64,000 bases of DNA from Ostrinia nubilalis (Eukaryota; Arthropoda; Insecta; Lepidoptera; Crambidae): positions 9,310,001 through 9,374,000 of the forward strand of contig NC_087095.1 in assembly GCF_963855985.1 (NCBI RefSeq). The letters are read 5' to 3'. A program made the position numbers and the translations under genes. Under the pieces are notes generated by a model that saw only the letters and a list, made by a program, of their open reading frames with translations, did not search any database and was not told where the DNA came from. Below are positions 1 to 10,158 of the stretch, piece after piece. Numbering within the stretch: the stretch's first letter is position 1; every line of letters begins with the position of its first letter.

Positions 1-590
1 AATTTATTTGTTATCTGGTGTTATTAGTGTCTCTTCGTCTCATTGGCCTCTTAAGCTGGATAAAACCAGCTTCTGCTAGGGATCTTCTGTAAGCCATTCC
101 TTCGAGTCGTAAAATATCCTACACCATGTTTGCCGAGACGTGGTAGCCATTCGAGAACCCAATTTCTCATAATAATATTCATACCGATTTCTCAAAAATG
201 TTCATATTCTTTATGTCTGAAAGCTCTACCAAAGTCATTAAACATAAGTAACTATTCCAGGACATGACGGTAAATGGAAAATAATGTCACCCTCCGACTA
301 TTTATTTCGCGAAATGAATACGTAAACCTAAGTCTGCATAAATTATAATTTGCTTTGCAAGCATACGCGGCAAGATGCCAAGCGAACTTACACAGAACTG
401 GGAAACTAAGTTAGACTCCCAAAGGTTTGAATTAATATGTGTCTATTTCTATATTATTTCAAAGCACATTGGGTTTGATGACAAGCTCGCTCATTTGGCA
501 GGCGCTGCATTCAAATGACATGCAACTAGATTACTACAGAATGCTTCTTTCAGTAGAACTGAGTGTTGTACTTGTGTGCATTTACGATAA
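1..590. other. non-coding, no feature recognised
   Basis: AT-rich DNA. No exon-like open frame with splice signals, no tRNA and no recognisable transposon end was seen on either strand. Confidence 0.5.
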
Positions 591-692
591 GTTGTACCAC
601 CTTACTTTAACTGTAACTATAACCATAACCGGTATTTTTGTACGGAGTTTGACAGACTTTTGACGTTTGTTATAGTTAAAGTAAGATGGTGC
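591..692. repeat. short TIR element (MITE), ACCATCTTACTTTAAC family, copy 1
   Basis: The ends are inverted copies: ACCACCTTACTTTAACTG on the left and AGTTAAAGTAAGATGGTGC on the right. Two more copies with the same ends but different middles lie at 23164-23239 and 57181-57284. No coding capacity is visible, so this is a small non-autonomous DNA transposon or hairpin repeat. The superfamily was not assigned because no clean target duplication was seen. Confidence 0.65.
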
Positions 693-1294
693 CTTAGTCT
701 TTTGCTTTACTTTATGTGTTCTTTTATCGACCTCAGTTGTTACAACCCTGGTGTCTGTCATTATGTCCGCCAAAGGCGTCTGGCATGACTAATTAGAGCT
801 TCCAAAGCACGGCATCGTATTTCTTATCGGACAATCAGACTGATTCAAGCCTGCAATAGTGCAATGTCCTAACCAAACTGGGAATAATTTGAACGAAGTT
901 ATTTTTAATCTCGGAAACGAACTCAACTCCCTTAAAAAAACTTTTCTTTATAAAATATACTGCTTTTTAAATCATACTTCATTTGAGTATGTCGCTGAAA
1001 GCTTAAGGTTTTCGTTCTTGCATCATCCACTTCACTGCATATAAATTAATGGGAAAATAGTAACATTCGCGAGCGCGCGCCGCTCCAATGTTAACACTCC
1101 GCGCTCTTTGTCACGAGCGTGTAAAATTTTAATTGCACCAGTCAGCACGGCGAGCGCTTCAGCTATGTTTTTATTAAATAGATTGTATCTCACTCACCAC
1201 CCGAAATATAGCGCCAAAATTCAATACAACCACATTAAAAAAACATAGGTAGGTACATCTATAAAATTATTTCATCGAATTCATAAAACCAAAC
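693..1294. other. non-coding, no feature recognised
   Basis: AT-rich sequence with one short GC-rich patch near 1068-1100 (GAGCGCGCGCCGCTCC). Nothing codes convincingly. Confidence 0.45.
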
Positions 1295-1460
1295 AGGTGG
1301 AATTGTGTAAAGCAATCGTTATCATTTGACAGTTCATAACGTACGATTATTCTGTCAAACGCTTTGTTTAACACTAGTATTATATTATCTGTGGTTTAAC
1401 TGACTTTATTGTACATTATGAACTGTCAATAGATTACGATTGCTTTACACAATTCCACCT
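1295..1460. repeat. 166-bp MITE with about 44-bp inverted repeats
   Basis: The element starts AGGTGGAATTGTGTAAAGCA and ends with the reverse complement, TGCTTTACACAATTCCACCT. The inversion continues inward with small mismatches through TTTGACAGTTCATAA on the left and TTATGAACTGTCAA on the right. It has no coding capacity. The target duplication is unclear, so the superfamily is not assigned. Confidence 0.75.
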
Positions 1461-2927
1461 CAGGTTATATCAGAATACCTATTATTTTAGTTTTTAGGAA
1501 CACAAGGCAATACATTAATTGAATCTCGTTCTTAAACCTTTTAAATAATTAGAACCGTGTGCCGTCGGAGCTAAAGAATTCATTTCTTTTCTTTTTTGCC
1601 CTCAACAGGGAAGAGCAAGAAGAAAAATTGCACAGACGGTTGTTAATTGAAAAGAGCAACTTACTCAGCTGGATTAGTGGTTCGCAGTTACGTATCTGGC
1701 GATAAAATACAGAAAATACGCTTTTGTGCGTGCGGCCGTTGTCTGTGCTCAGTCTTTTCTTAATCCGCTCGAACAGAATCCGCAATAAAAGATTTTCCTG
1801 AAAGAACTTCATTTAAACCTGAAAAACATTTTTTCCTTTCCAAACAAAAGTTCCCTGATGGAATGAAACTAGAAATGTTAGGTACGACAATAACGCTACA
1901 CGAATGTGTAATCCGTGACATTTCAGCTACTAAAACTGGAAGTTATTTCAAAAGTTCAACAGCGACAGTAATGGCTCCCGAGCCTCGAAGCGAAGACCGG
2001 TATCAAGAAAAAGATTTCCCAATAGTATGTTAGGAGTGCTATTCCGAGAATCCCTTATGTGTGCTCCGGGCTAAGTAATACGGGAGCATTACCGACATAT
2101 TTCCTGACACTCGTTTATACTCGCGCTCCACTAAGCACGAATCATCCCGCATTTAGTAAACTCTCCTGTGCATGTTCCCCGCTAAATACCTATTATGTGA
2201 ACGCGGCTCACGTGTGCTTATGTCGGAAAGCCACGTACTTATGACATGCAATATTAAAGTTCATTTTTGACTTGGGTTCTTTCTCACAAACATTTACAAA
2301 GATTTTTCACGCACAAATCATCCATGTTGTTGAAGCCGAAGGCAATTTTCTCTGAACGTTTTCATAAGAGCAATTTTAATCTAGGATTACGTTTGTACGA
2401 ATTAATGTTATGATGATAAATTTCGCCTTAATTTCACAACAAAATAAATGATTAGAAAGCAACTTATTAAATTAGCAGCCAGTAATGTTATTTATAGCTT
2501 ATAATCTGATAAATTTTAATCCATGTCGTCTAGTGATAGGTAAAAGGATTACCAGATAAATTGACTTTAATAAATTAACAAACTGTAAAGACATATAACG
2601 TAATTCAACAATAAATTAAATGGTCTGTTTTTTAATGTGTCATTAAAATCTATAAACTTCTTTGCTTAGTACAATAAGTGGTACTGAAACGGAATATTTC
2701 TAAAGGTGCGGACACAATAGCTCTTACACTGCACGTAGCTGCATGTTCGCAAACTCTACCTCTAAATTCGCGACTCCCATTGTCCCACTTTGAACTGCTC
2801 GACAATCAATTTATGGGACTCGAACATGTTGGACGTATCGGAGTAATTTGACCTACATATTAATCAAATATGCTTTTTAACAAGTATGTAACTAGTTTGA
2901 ACTAGTTTAATTTACCCTTTATGCTAA
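1461..2927. other. non-coding, no feature recognised
   Basis: The reverse-strand open frame at 1549-1812 has low-complexity AT-rich codon use, no domain and no splice context, and is treated as chance. The slightly GC-richer patch at 2040-2230 also gives no recognisable protein. Confidence 0.45.
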
Positions 2928-3110
2928 ACTAGCGGCCGCTCGCGACTTCGTACGCGTGGATCCCGTTTTACCCCCTTAGGGGTGGAGTTTCGTAATATCT
3001 TTTCTTATCGGATGCCTACGTCATAACATCTACCTGCATGCCAAATTTCAGCCCGATCCGTCCAGTGGTTTGGGCTGTGCGTTGATATTATGTATACGTT
3101 TAATATCGTT
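2928..3110 (-). repeat. lepidopteran interspersed repeat, family 1, 3' end fragment
   Basis: Read on the minus strand, the unit ends GGATCCACGCGTACGAAGTC then GCGAGCGGCCGCTAGT. The same terminus occurs at 12838-13020 (minus) and 16640-17134 (plus). The word TTTGGCATGCAGGTAGATG is typical of the conserved middle of these units. It is a truncated copy with no open frame. Confidence 0.7.
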
Positions 3111-5191
3111 TCACATTTAAGGCTTACCTAAACTAAAACGACTTTTGCATGTAACAATAATATCAACATGATTTAGTCAGCATCAGCTGATATACATAGA
3201 TTTTAGTACGATGAAAAATTTAAGTAAAAGAGAAAACTCGCTCTGATTAGCCGTTTATTAATTACTGAAATGAATACAAGCTTTTAACCATTATGATGTT
3301 TCAATTAAGTTACAACTTCTTGTACTTTTTTTTGTACAGCGAAGGTATTAGCAAAATTGAATCTGTGACGATTTTTACTTACCTCTTATAGGATTTTATG
3401 TAGGACGCAACTGCGTAGGTTTTATAGTATAATATTAATCTTTTTACGTGTTCTTGTACGGTGCGATTTTTGCAAGAGAAATATTATGCTGTTATCTGAA
3501 CATCAACTCATAAACAACACAAAGCTAACAATAATAAATTATAACATTATTTTCTCCAGAGCAGGTTCACAATAACATACACCACACAAAATTGAATTCA
3601 AAGGAAGACAATTCCGCTAGTTTCAGCGAACTTAACCTGCAATGTGGTTCCATTGTCTTACACACAAGTGGGTGTATTAACTCTGCCGGCGATTTGAATT
3701 TCAAGCTAAATATTATTTAGGGGATGTCGTAAATCTCTAACAGGAGTTGCATAACTCCCGCTGCAACATGTGCTGGCAAAAGATCCAACAAAAAGCTAGA
3801 CTGAACCTAAAATCTAAACATTATGCATGGATGGAATACATTGCTGAACGAGACTGCTACTTTATAGCTACGAATAAGGCTTTAATTCAGGTACTGACAT
3901 TTTCTTTAAGCTGTTTTTAACATTATGTTACATAATGTCTGACAAAAATCACATTAGTTATGATAAATCCTAAGTGAACAAAGCATATACCTACATAAGA
4001 GTACGAATAAACAATACTTACAGTATCCAAGATTCCAACAATACAAATAAAAAATATGTGTAAGTATAGGCGACAAATAATTAGTCTCAATTTTGCCAGT
4101 GTCGAAATGTTGATTCGTGAGCTGGTAACCGGCGTTATTAAACCACCTAAGTAGTTTAATCTATTCCAGCAAATCCGTCCCACACTAGTCTAGTGTTTCC
4201 ACTGCGCCGACGATCAATTTGAATTTCAAGAGTTGAATGCCGGAACAAACAAATGACTATCGAAATCGTTATCCGTAAAGCGACTCGCTCTCCTGCAGTC
4301 TCCATTGTACCTAAATCAATTTGTTTTAAAACCTAGGTTATGAATTGTTTGGCCTTAAGAGACAGATTGCCAATTTAAATATGGAATTTCAGACTAAGAT
4401 TTTTTGTTTTAGACTCTGAAACTAGATAGCATTAATATTTTTTTTTAAATAATAGATTACTGAATTTATTGTACACATCTTTTAAATTTTTTCTTAAATA
4501 TTCTTTACTCATTCTGTTGTCTCCAAGTAACTACAGTTCGTAGTGAAAAAGTCATTCCAAAGGAATCATGTTCAAAACATACTTTCAATTAAGTTTTATC
4601 GGATCATCTCTCATACAAATTTTATTAAGCCTTTTACAGTTTGAATATTTGGATTTGTAGTCAAATAATTCGCTCTACGCTATTTATTGATAATGTTTAT
4701 TTACATTTAACTAGGTACACACGATGAATATTAAATTGATCAAACGATGTTACAGTCAACAGGGAACATGAATACCTATTGGGGAAAATCGTAACGAGCA
4801 ATATTCAATTGCAATTAAGTAGTATTGCAAAATGATTCAGCGTAATTAAAACGACTGGTCAGCTTGTAGAACAGTTAGCAGCTATATTTATTACTATAAC
4901 ACGTGTTTACTTAATAAAACTTAATATAACATAACAGTTATTTAAAAATAAATAACTGTTGAAGGTATTATGAGCCAATGGGATTTCACAATATTTAGCA
5001 CATATTACATTTAATTATTGACTTAATGAATTTGAACAATAATTACATAAGATTAGATATTTTAATTACAATTGAAAATATTTCATATTATAAAAATTAC
5101 ATTACTAATACTAACATTGTACGTCTTGATATAATATTTTGTGCCAGTGCTCTAATAACTTTAATCATCATTCACAAGGAATCTGTTTAAC
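3111..5191. other. intergenic; 3' flank of the PSI-domain gene
   Basis: AT-rich. The last part, below 5192, must carry the 3' UTR of the minus-strand PSI gene; ATTAAA read on the minus strand lies at 5160-5165 and may serve as its poly(A) signal. The small minus-strand open frame at 3923-4183 is judged to be chance. Confidence 0.45.
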
Positions 5192-5767
5192 CTATTTACA
5201 AACTGCACAACCAGAATCCATATCACACCGACACACTATGAAAGGCACACTCCCGTCGAGCACCTTATTCTGTTCCCACAGCAGCGTCACACTGCCTGCT
5301 GCTTCAGGCTTATCTGATTTATTACTCAGTACTACAGAGTCACAATACACCTCGTCAGCAAGCAGCACTGCGTTCACATCAATTTCTTCGTCGTTCAAAC
5401 TGATTCTGCATTTCCAAGTAGTAAAAGCCATGTATAAATAGATCTGTGTGATTTTAACGCTTAAGATTTGCTTTTTTCCGCTCTCGAATGCGAGCTCTTT
5501 CTCCGGGCGGACAATTCTCGGGCAGAATTGGGGTCCGGACATTAAAGCCTTAACGCTTTTGGGGTAGATAACGTTGTCGTTGCCGCAAGACTGTTTCGTA
5601 CATTTGCTCTTGGTAACGCACCAGGAACAATAACTTTTACTGAGGCAAGTGGCACACGACGACAATTTGGCGCAAGCGTCGCTCTGTGGGTCGCTACTGC
5701 TCTCTAATGCTGCACTAGGCGTTGCTAATACTGCCGTTACTGCTAATAATGAAATTAAAGTCGCCAT
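5192..5767 (-). CDS. small secreted plexin-like protein (PSI plus plexin Ig-like domain)
   Basis: A 191-residue protein with the coding part in one exon. Residues 1-20 form a hydrophobic signal peptide (LLAVTAVLA). Residues 32-82 are a PSI domain with eight cysteines (32, 38, 41, 47, 50, 56, 61, 82) and the CxxC...WC pattern. Residues about 85-178 match the Ig-like (TIG/IPT-type) domain that follows PSI in plexins: WKC at 118-120, YCD at 141-143, VTLLW near 160-164. The tail CRCDMDSGCAVC looks like the opening of a second PSI, after which the protein stops. There is no transmembrane helix, sema domain or RasGAP domain, so it is a stand-alone extracellular piece. NKS at 149-151 may be glycosylated. 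The start is set by the acceptor TTTCAG ten bases upstream of the ATG. The ligand and role are unknown; domain family confidence is high, function low. Confidence 0.85.
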   Translation of the reverse strand: MATLISLLAVTAVLATPSAALESSSDPQSDACAKLSSCATCLSKSYCSWCVTKSKCTKQSCGNDNVIYPKSVKALMSGPQFCPRIVRPEKELAFESGKKQILSVKITQIYLYMAFTTWKCRISLNDEEIDVNAVLLADEVYCDSVVLSNKSDKPEAAGSVTLLWEQNKVLDGSVPFIVCRCDMDSGCAVCK

Positions 5768-5934
5768 TGTTGTTACCTGAAAGTTAAAAGACTTTTTAGC
5801 ATTTAAGGTAAAACTTGCGACTGCTAAAAATAGTTCTGCAAGCAGAAATCACAAACAAGCCCTTAAATCTTTTGCACTCGTAATCTAATGTCAATCTGTC
5901 AACGCTGTAACTGCAAATTGCAATGTATACTCAC

Positions 5935-5958
5935 CTAATGCAGTGTTGATGTGCACTG
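5935..5958 (-). other. non-coding first exon (5' UTR) of the PSI-domain gene
   Basis: Read on the minus strand, a short leader runs from CACAGTGC to CATTAG, followed by a consensus donor GTGAGT at 5934. The matching acceptor TTTCAG ends at 5777, giving a 158-bp 5' UTR intron before the ATG at 5767. The exact start site is inferred from the TATA spacing. Confidence 0.55.
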
Positions 5959-5990
5959 TGTATCAAACAAACAGTCGGGCTCCTAATATA
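5955..5990 (-). promoter_or_regulatory. core promoter of the PSI-domain gene (TATA + Inr)
   Basis: On the minus strand TATATTA lies at 5990-5984 and CAGT, the arthropod initiator core, at 5958-5955. The 33-base spacing from TATA to the initiator A is as expected. The coherent donor downstream supports the call. Confidence 0.55.
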
Positions 5991-8600
5991 GATGCGCTCT
6001 AGCACTTCTACTCGTAGTTATTCCAATATAAATGAATGCGGTAGCTCCAATAACCAAAAAATATTGCAGTCTCTAAGAATACGATCACAGTTAGTGCATC
6101 GACATTGCAGATACTTACATTTCATGACTGTTTGCAAACCTTGTTTGCCTGCCCTTTAAGCAAGAGAGTACTTTGCTGAAACATGACTACGCTGTCCTGA
6201 CAAGTAGGTTCTTCTGGTTTTTTGCAGACAGAGCTTGTTCTTGCCCATTTCATTACCACCGGAGGGAAGTAAGCCCACTGAATTTACCCTCATTGTTATC
6301 ATTCTAGTGCACTAGCACCGAGCGATGTAACTAAGTTCATCATTTAGGTCAAATGTCAATGAAGATGATACTGTTTGGTTAGCGATATTTTACAATAGGT
6401 ACTAGTGCTGTACATATTGAAGCTACAGTAGGTAGGAAGTGGATATTATTAATATGTTGAGATTATAGGTACATGCTGATATTTAAATTAAAAGATTATG
6501 TAGTTGTACGAACCTGTACAATACCCACAAAAAGAAAAATAATGTGATCCCTCGCATCAAAAAAGTCCTTAACTGGACACCCAGTGTTGTGCTGAAAGTC
6601 AACTAAGAACCAAAAACTACATGACGTCATGGTATCTTTTTAAGTAGATATGGATCAAACAAAATGATTGATTGCTAAACTTTCTGAAAGAGAAGGAAGT
6701 TAACATCTTAATACCATCTATGGACATCAGTAATTAATCCAGTAGTATCCAATTAGTAAAAACATGTATTTTTTTCTAATTTGGATTCTTTTTGTACCGA
6801 TTCTGTATGAAAGTGGTTGCATTTAAGCAGTATCGGTGCTTTTTGTTTGATTCAAACTTAAAGCGACATACTGTATAATCGCCTACTACCACAGTATGCT
6901 ATTAAAATTAAATACCTTGATGTTTGATAGCAATAGATATTGTGGTAGTAGAATATTTTTACACAGCCTGTATTAATCTTGATCACGAGATCATGTGGGT
7001 CCATGTGAGTCAGTCACATGTGGATTGTGGCTTTATCTGCTTGACCTTTCACAAGGTTTCCATCACACCACACGCGATTATATTATCCATATGATCTTTG
7101 TAAAATTATATATAAACGCAAGTAAGCAATGTAGAAATTTCTTTGGCAATACTTACCCAAGAGATTTAGATGGCACTACAGGCAAGCAAGTTTTAGATTT
7201 AGGAATTTTAATCTTTCTGTCTTCATTACTTTCAGTCCAGAATCCAACCAACAAAGTCATTCTAAGTATTTAAACTCGAATTACTTACTTATTTGTTTAG
7301 TTGGCCATACATGGTACTATCAAAACCCATTCTCACATTCAAGGAAAATAAAAAATATCGCAAAGAAAGAGAAAACTTTTTAATGCAAGACGGTCTATTT
7401 CAGTCAGTGCAGTTCAGAAAAAAAAATTACAATTATGTAGGTAATTGGATTACTTACAAGTTTGCTATTAAAGTTATTTATTACACCGTTCAATATTTTT
7501 TTTTTTGCGCATGGATTTTACTTATTATATTCTGTTTATATAAGCAAATTTATATAAAAAAAGTGCGATTACAAATGGAAAATATTTGCTTTTTAAGAAG
7601 TTATAGTTATTTGAATTTTCCATCTTCATAGCTGAATGTCTCTAAAGATGCACGTCACGTTCTTATTGGGATACATTTATAGATAATTATGGGATTTATG
7701 GGGGCTTATTCGCAAGAACAAGGGGCACGCTTCCATCAAAATATATATACATAGTGGGATTTGAGAGACGACGTTACCAAGGCTAGTATACTGAAGGCAT
7801 GATAGAGTTAATTTATGTGAAAAATATTCTATGGAAAGTAGAACTTTACATTTTTTATAAATATTTGGATTTTATTTTAAAACTTCTCTTGTAAGAATGA
7901 ATCTTAAATTGATGTTTGGTATTTTTTAATAATTAGAAAGAAAAAAGAAAGAAAGAAAGAAAAAAAAAATTTGGCATCTCTATGTCCATGTTTCATACAT
8001 TCATTCATATGAATTTTTCTATTTTTTACGCTTATAAGCAAATTAGAACAATTTTTTGTTGTTATTCTTATTTCTACCTTTTAAAGCAATAAAAATAAGC
8101 TATGCATAACCCGTGCGCAAAAATACTGTAGACAGTTCTTATCGATAAAACTGATAGATTGCGATAATAGATAAGATACCGTCGTTAGGCGGTCTCTTCC
8201 ATACGCAGATGGGATCAGTTCAGCAGCATTATCTATTACTGATATCTTGAACATTTTGACTAATATAGTGATAACAATAACACTTGAAAACTACTGGGGA
8301 TAATCATACATTATTAATTAAATTAATAATATCGTCAGTTACTACTAATATTATTAGTAAAAATATCAAATAATAATTATTTCCTTTTTTTTTTAAATAT
8401 GAACAGGGTCTGAAATACTGACCCAGATTCACACTCTGAATCGGCCTCTGGTAATCTCGATCAAGCTATAACCTATTATCAAGTGCCTACTTATTAGTAG
8501 GTACTTAACTAGGTACAAAAGAGTTATTGTCGCAACCCACACTGAAGGAAGTGAAACATATTTTATGATACTTTTGGATACTTCCAACCTACTGGTAGGT
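5991..8600. other. intergenic between the two secreted-protein genes
   Basis: No exon-like frame with family similarity. Contents are a 69-bp hairpin (6883-6951, separate entry), an impure (GAAA)n tract near 7937-7972, and long AT-rich stretches. The plus-strand open frames at 6995-7273 and 7293-7631 have AT-driven composition and no domains. Confidence 0.45.
6883..6951. repeat. imperfect hairpin, possible miRNA-like precursor or tiny MITE
   Basis: CTACTACCACA at 6883-6893 pairs with TGTGGTAGTAG at 6941-6951, and GCTAT pairs with ATAGC further in, giving a stem with internal bulges around a loop of about 20 bases. Length and shape would suit an insect pre-miRNA, but small MITEs form the same structure. 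Confidence 0.4.
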
Positions 8601-8630
8601 ATAATGAAACATAAAATTCTCTAATCACTC

Positions 8631-8636
8631 TTTAAT
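8631..8636 (-). terminator. probable poly(A) signal of the ten-cysteine protein gene
   Basis: ATTAAA on the minus strand, 17 bases past the stop codon. It is the nearest hexamer variant in the expected place. Confidence 0.4.
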
Positions 8637-8652
8637 AACCAGTGCTGCTAAT

Positions 8653-10044
8653 CTACAAACGATTCCTGCCAGAAAAATTTTTCGAAGAGCAATCTTTGTA
8701 GAAAACGCATTTCTCAATAGTCTCGTCCCACACCTTGGGATCGGGACAGTCGCACCGGGACAGGTCACATATGAAGCCTATGGATCGCGCGATGGGACGA
8801 CGGCAAGTGCGCTGGGACATCGTTTCTTTTGTTCCGCACCCTGACGTGTATGAAATTGTGCCTGGAGGGCAATCTTCGATGCCTGAAAATAGATAAAGAC
8901 ATATTAGTTAGTACATAATCTTTTAACATTTACTACTACACGACACCCACTACACTGAATCTTAAGGTCAATCCATCGCATTGCAATAGATTGTTGTCGT
9001 AGAGTCAGATTTGTAAGATTAAAATTTCATGTTCGCCTAATTAATTAGAAATATAAATTGATGAGTCTATGTTTGTAATTACGGCGAACCCAGACTGAAG
9101 TGTAACTATTTTTAAACACATTAAAAAAACATTTTAGCTGCGAAAGCAAACTTATTCATAAAGTGTTTAAACTGAAATGAAATGATGCGAAACAATTCAC
9201 ACAAAGTGAGTTAGCCAGCATTTGAAAGTCAATTTGTTGCTGGCAATTTAACATCCATCGTGTTAACTATTTTTGGAGCATTTCCCTTGGGCAGTGTATC
9301 AGCCCTGAATCCTATGCATACGCAATCTAGCCCTCGGAGTAGTGTTTCTGATATTTTGTTACTAGTTTTGCGATGTGCGTGAGTAAACTAGTTTGCCATA
9401 ACTTTAATGCAAAGCACCACCAGTGTGCAGTGCTTCGTCAGTTAATTGCCCGTAACTACACGATAAATAGAAAAGTAACCAACTTTTCTCCTTATTTCTA
9501 CCACCCAAGTAAAAAACAGTAGTCTGGGTAAGTTTATAGACTGCACATTACAAGTTCCCGATGCTAATAAAAGATGGCCCTGTCTGTATATTAGATATCA
9601 GGTCTATCAAGGCAATACGGCAGTATTATCTACAAATCTCAAATCCTTCCAAGAAAACTCATCTATACATCTTCTTCTGTCGATATAGGTACAGACAAAT
9701 AAAAGTACAATTTATTAAAATTATGCAACCCATTCGTACTACCAATTTTTTTATTTATTTTATTTACCTATATCTTTCTAATTTTATAGCAAGATGCTGT
9801 TGTTATAATTCATTAAAAAAAATATTAACACTATAATTATTCCATAGAAGAGATAGATAGGTACACCTGATGAGAGTCACAAGCGTATACGGTATACCTA
9901 TTTATCTTAAGTAATAAAAATCTATCGGTACTTACATAACCCACTATCGTCGTAAATGCACTCATGTGCATCATAATCAGCATTACACAGCACTACAAAG
10001 GCAATGACAAGCACTGAACACAAAATATTATAATGTATAGACAT
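8653..10044 (-). CDS. secreted ten-cysteine, TIL-like small protein (two exons)
   Basis: Coding exons are 9936-10044 and 8653-8882, joined through donor GTAAGT and acceptor TTTTCAG in phase 1 (TTA T|GC), giving 112 residues. Residues 1-21 are a signal peptide (LVIAFVVLC). The mature part has ten cysteines at 29, 37, 41, 52, 63, 75, 80, 82, 95 and 101. The CxC pair at 80-82 and the ending KCVFYKDC fit the last part of trypsin-inhibitor-like (TIL) domains, which use ten cysteines in five disulfides. Spacing in the first half is looser than a typical TIL, so protease inhibition is an inference; it could be another cysteine-rich extracellular peptide. A TATA box and initiator lie upstream. It is on the same strand as the PSI-domain gene, about 4 kb away. 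Gene structure is well supported; function is uncertain. Confidence 0.82.
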
Positions 10045-10121
10045 TTTTACAGAGCAATGTAAAATTATACAACAAAATACGTCTTCTGAGCTAAGTATTT
10101 GTTCTCAAATGTGTTTTAATC

Positions 10122-10158
10122 ACTGAGCATAATTATAATATCAAGTTGTACCTATAAA
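10122..10158 (-). promoter_or_regulatory. core promoter of the ten-cysteine protein gene
   Basis: On the minus strand TTTATAG lies at 10158-10152 and TCAGT, the arthropod initiator, at 10126-10122. Their spacing (34 bases) is suitable. This implies an 80-base unspliced 5' UTR before the ATG at 10044. Confidence 0.5.

Noticed and set aside
5139..5441. Plus-strand open frame over the PSI-domain gene
   Set aside because: Antisense shadow of a clearly coding minus-strand frame.
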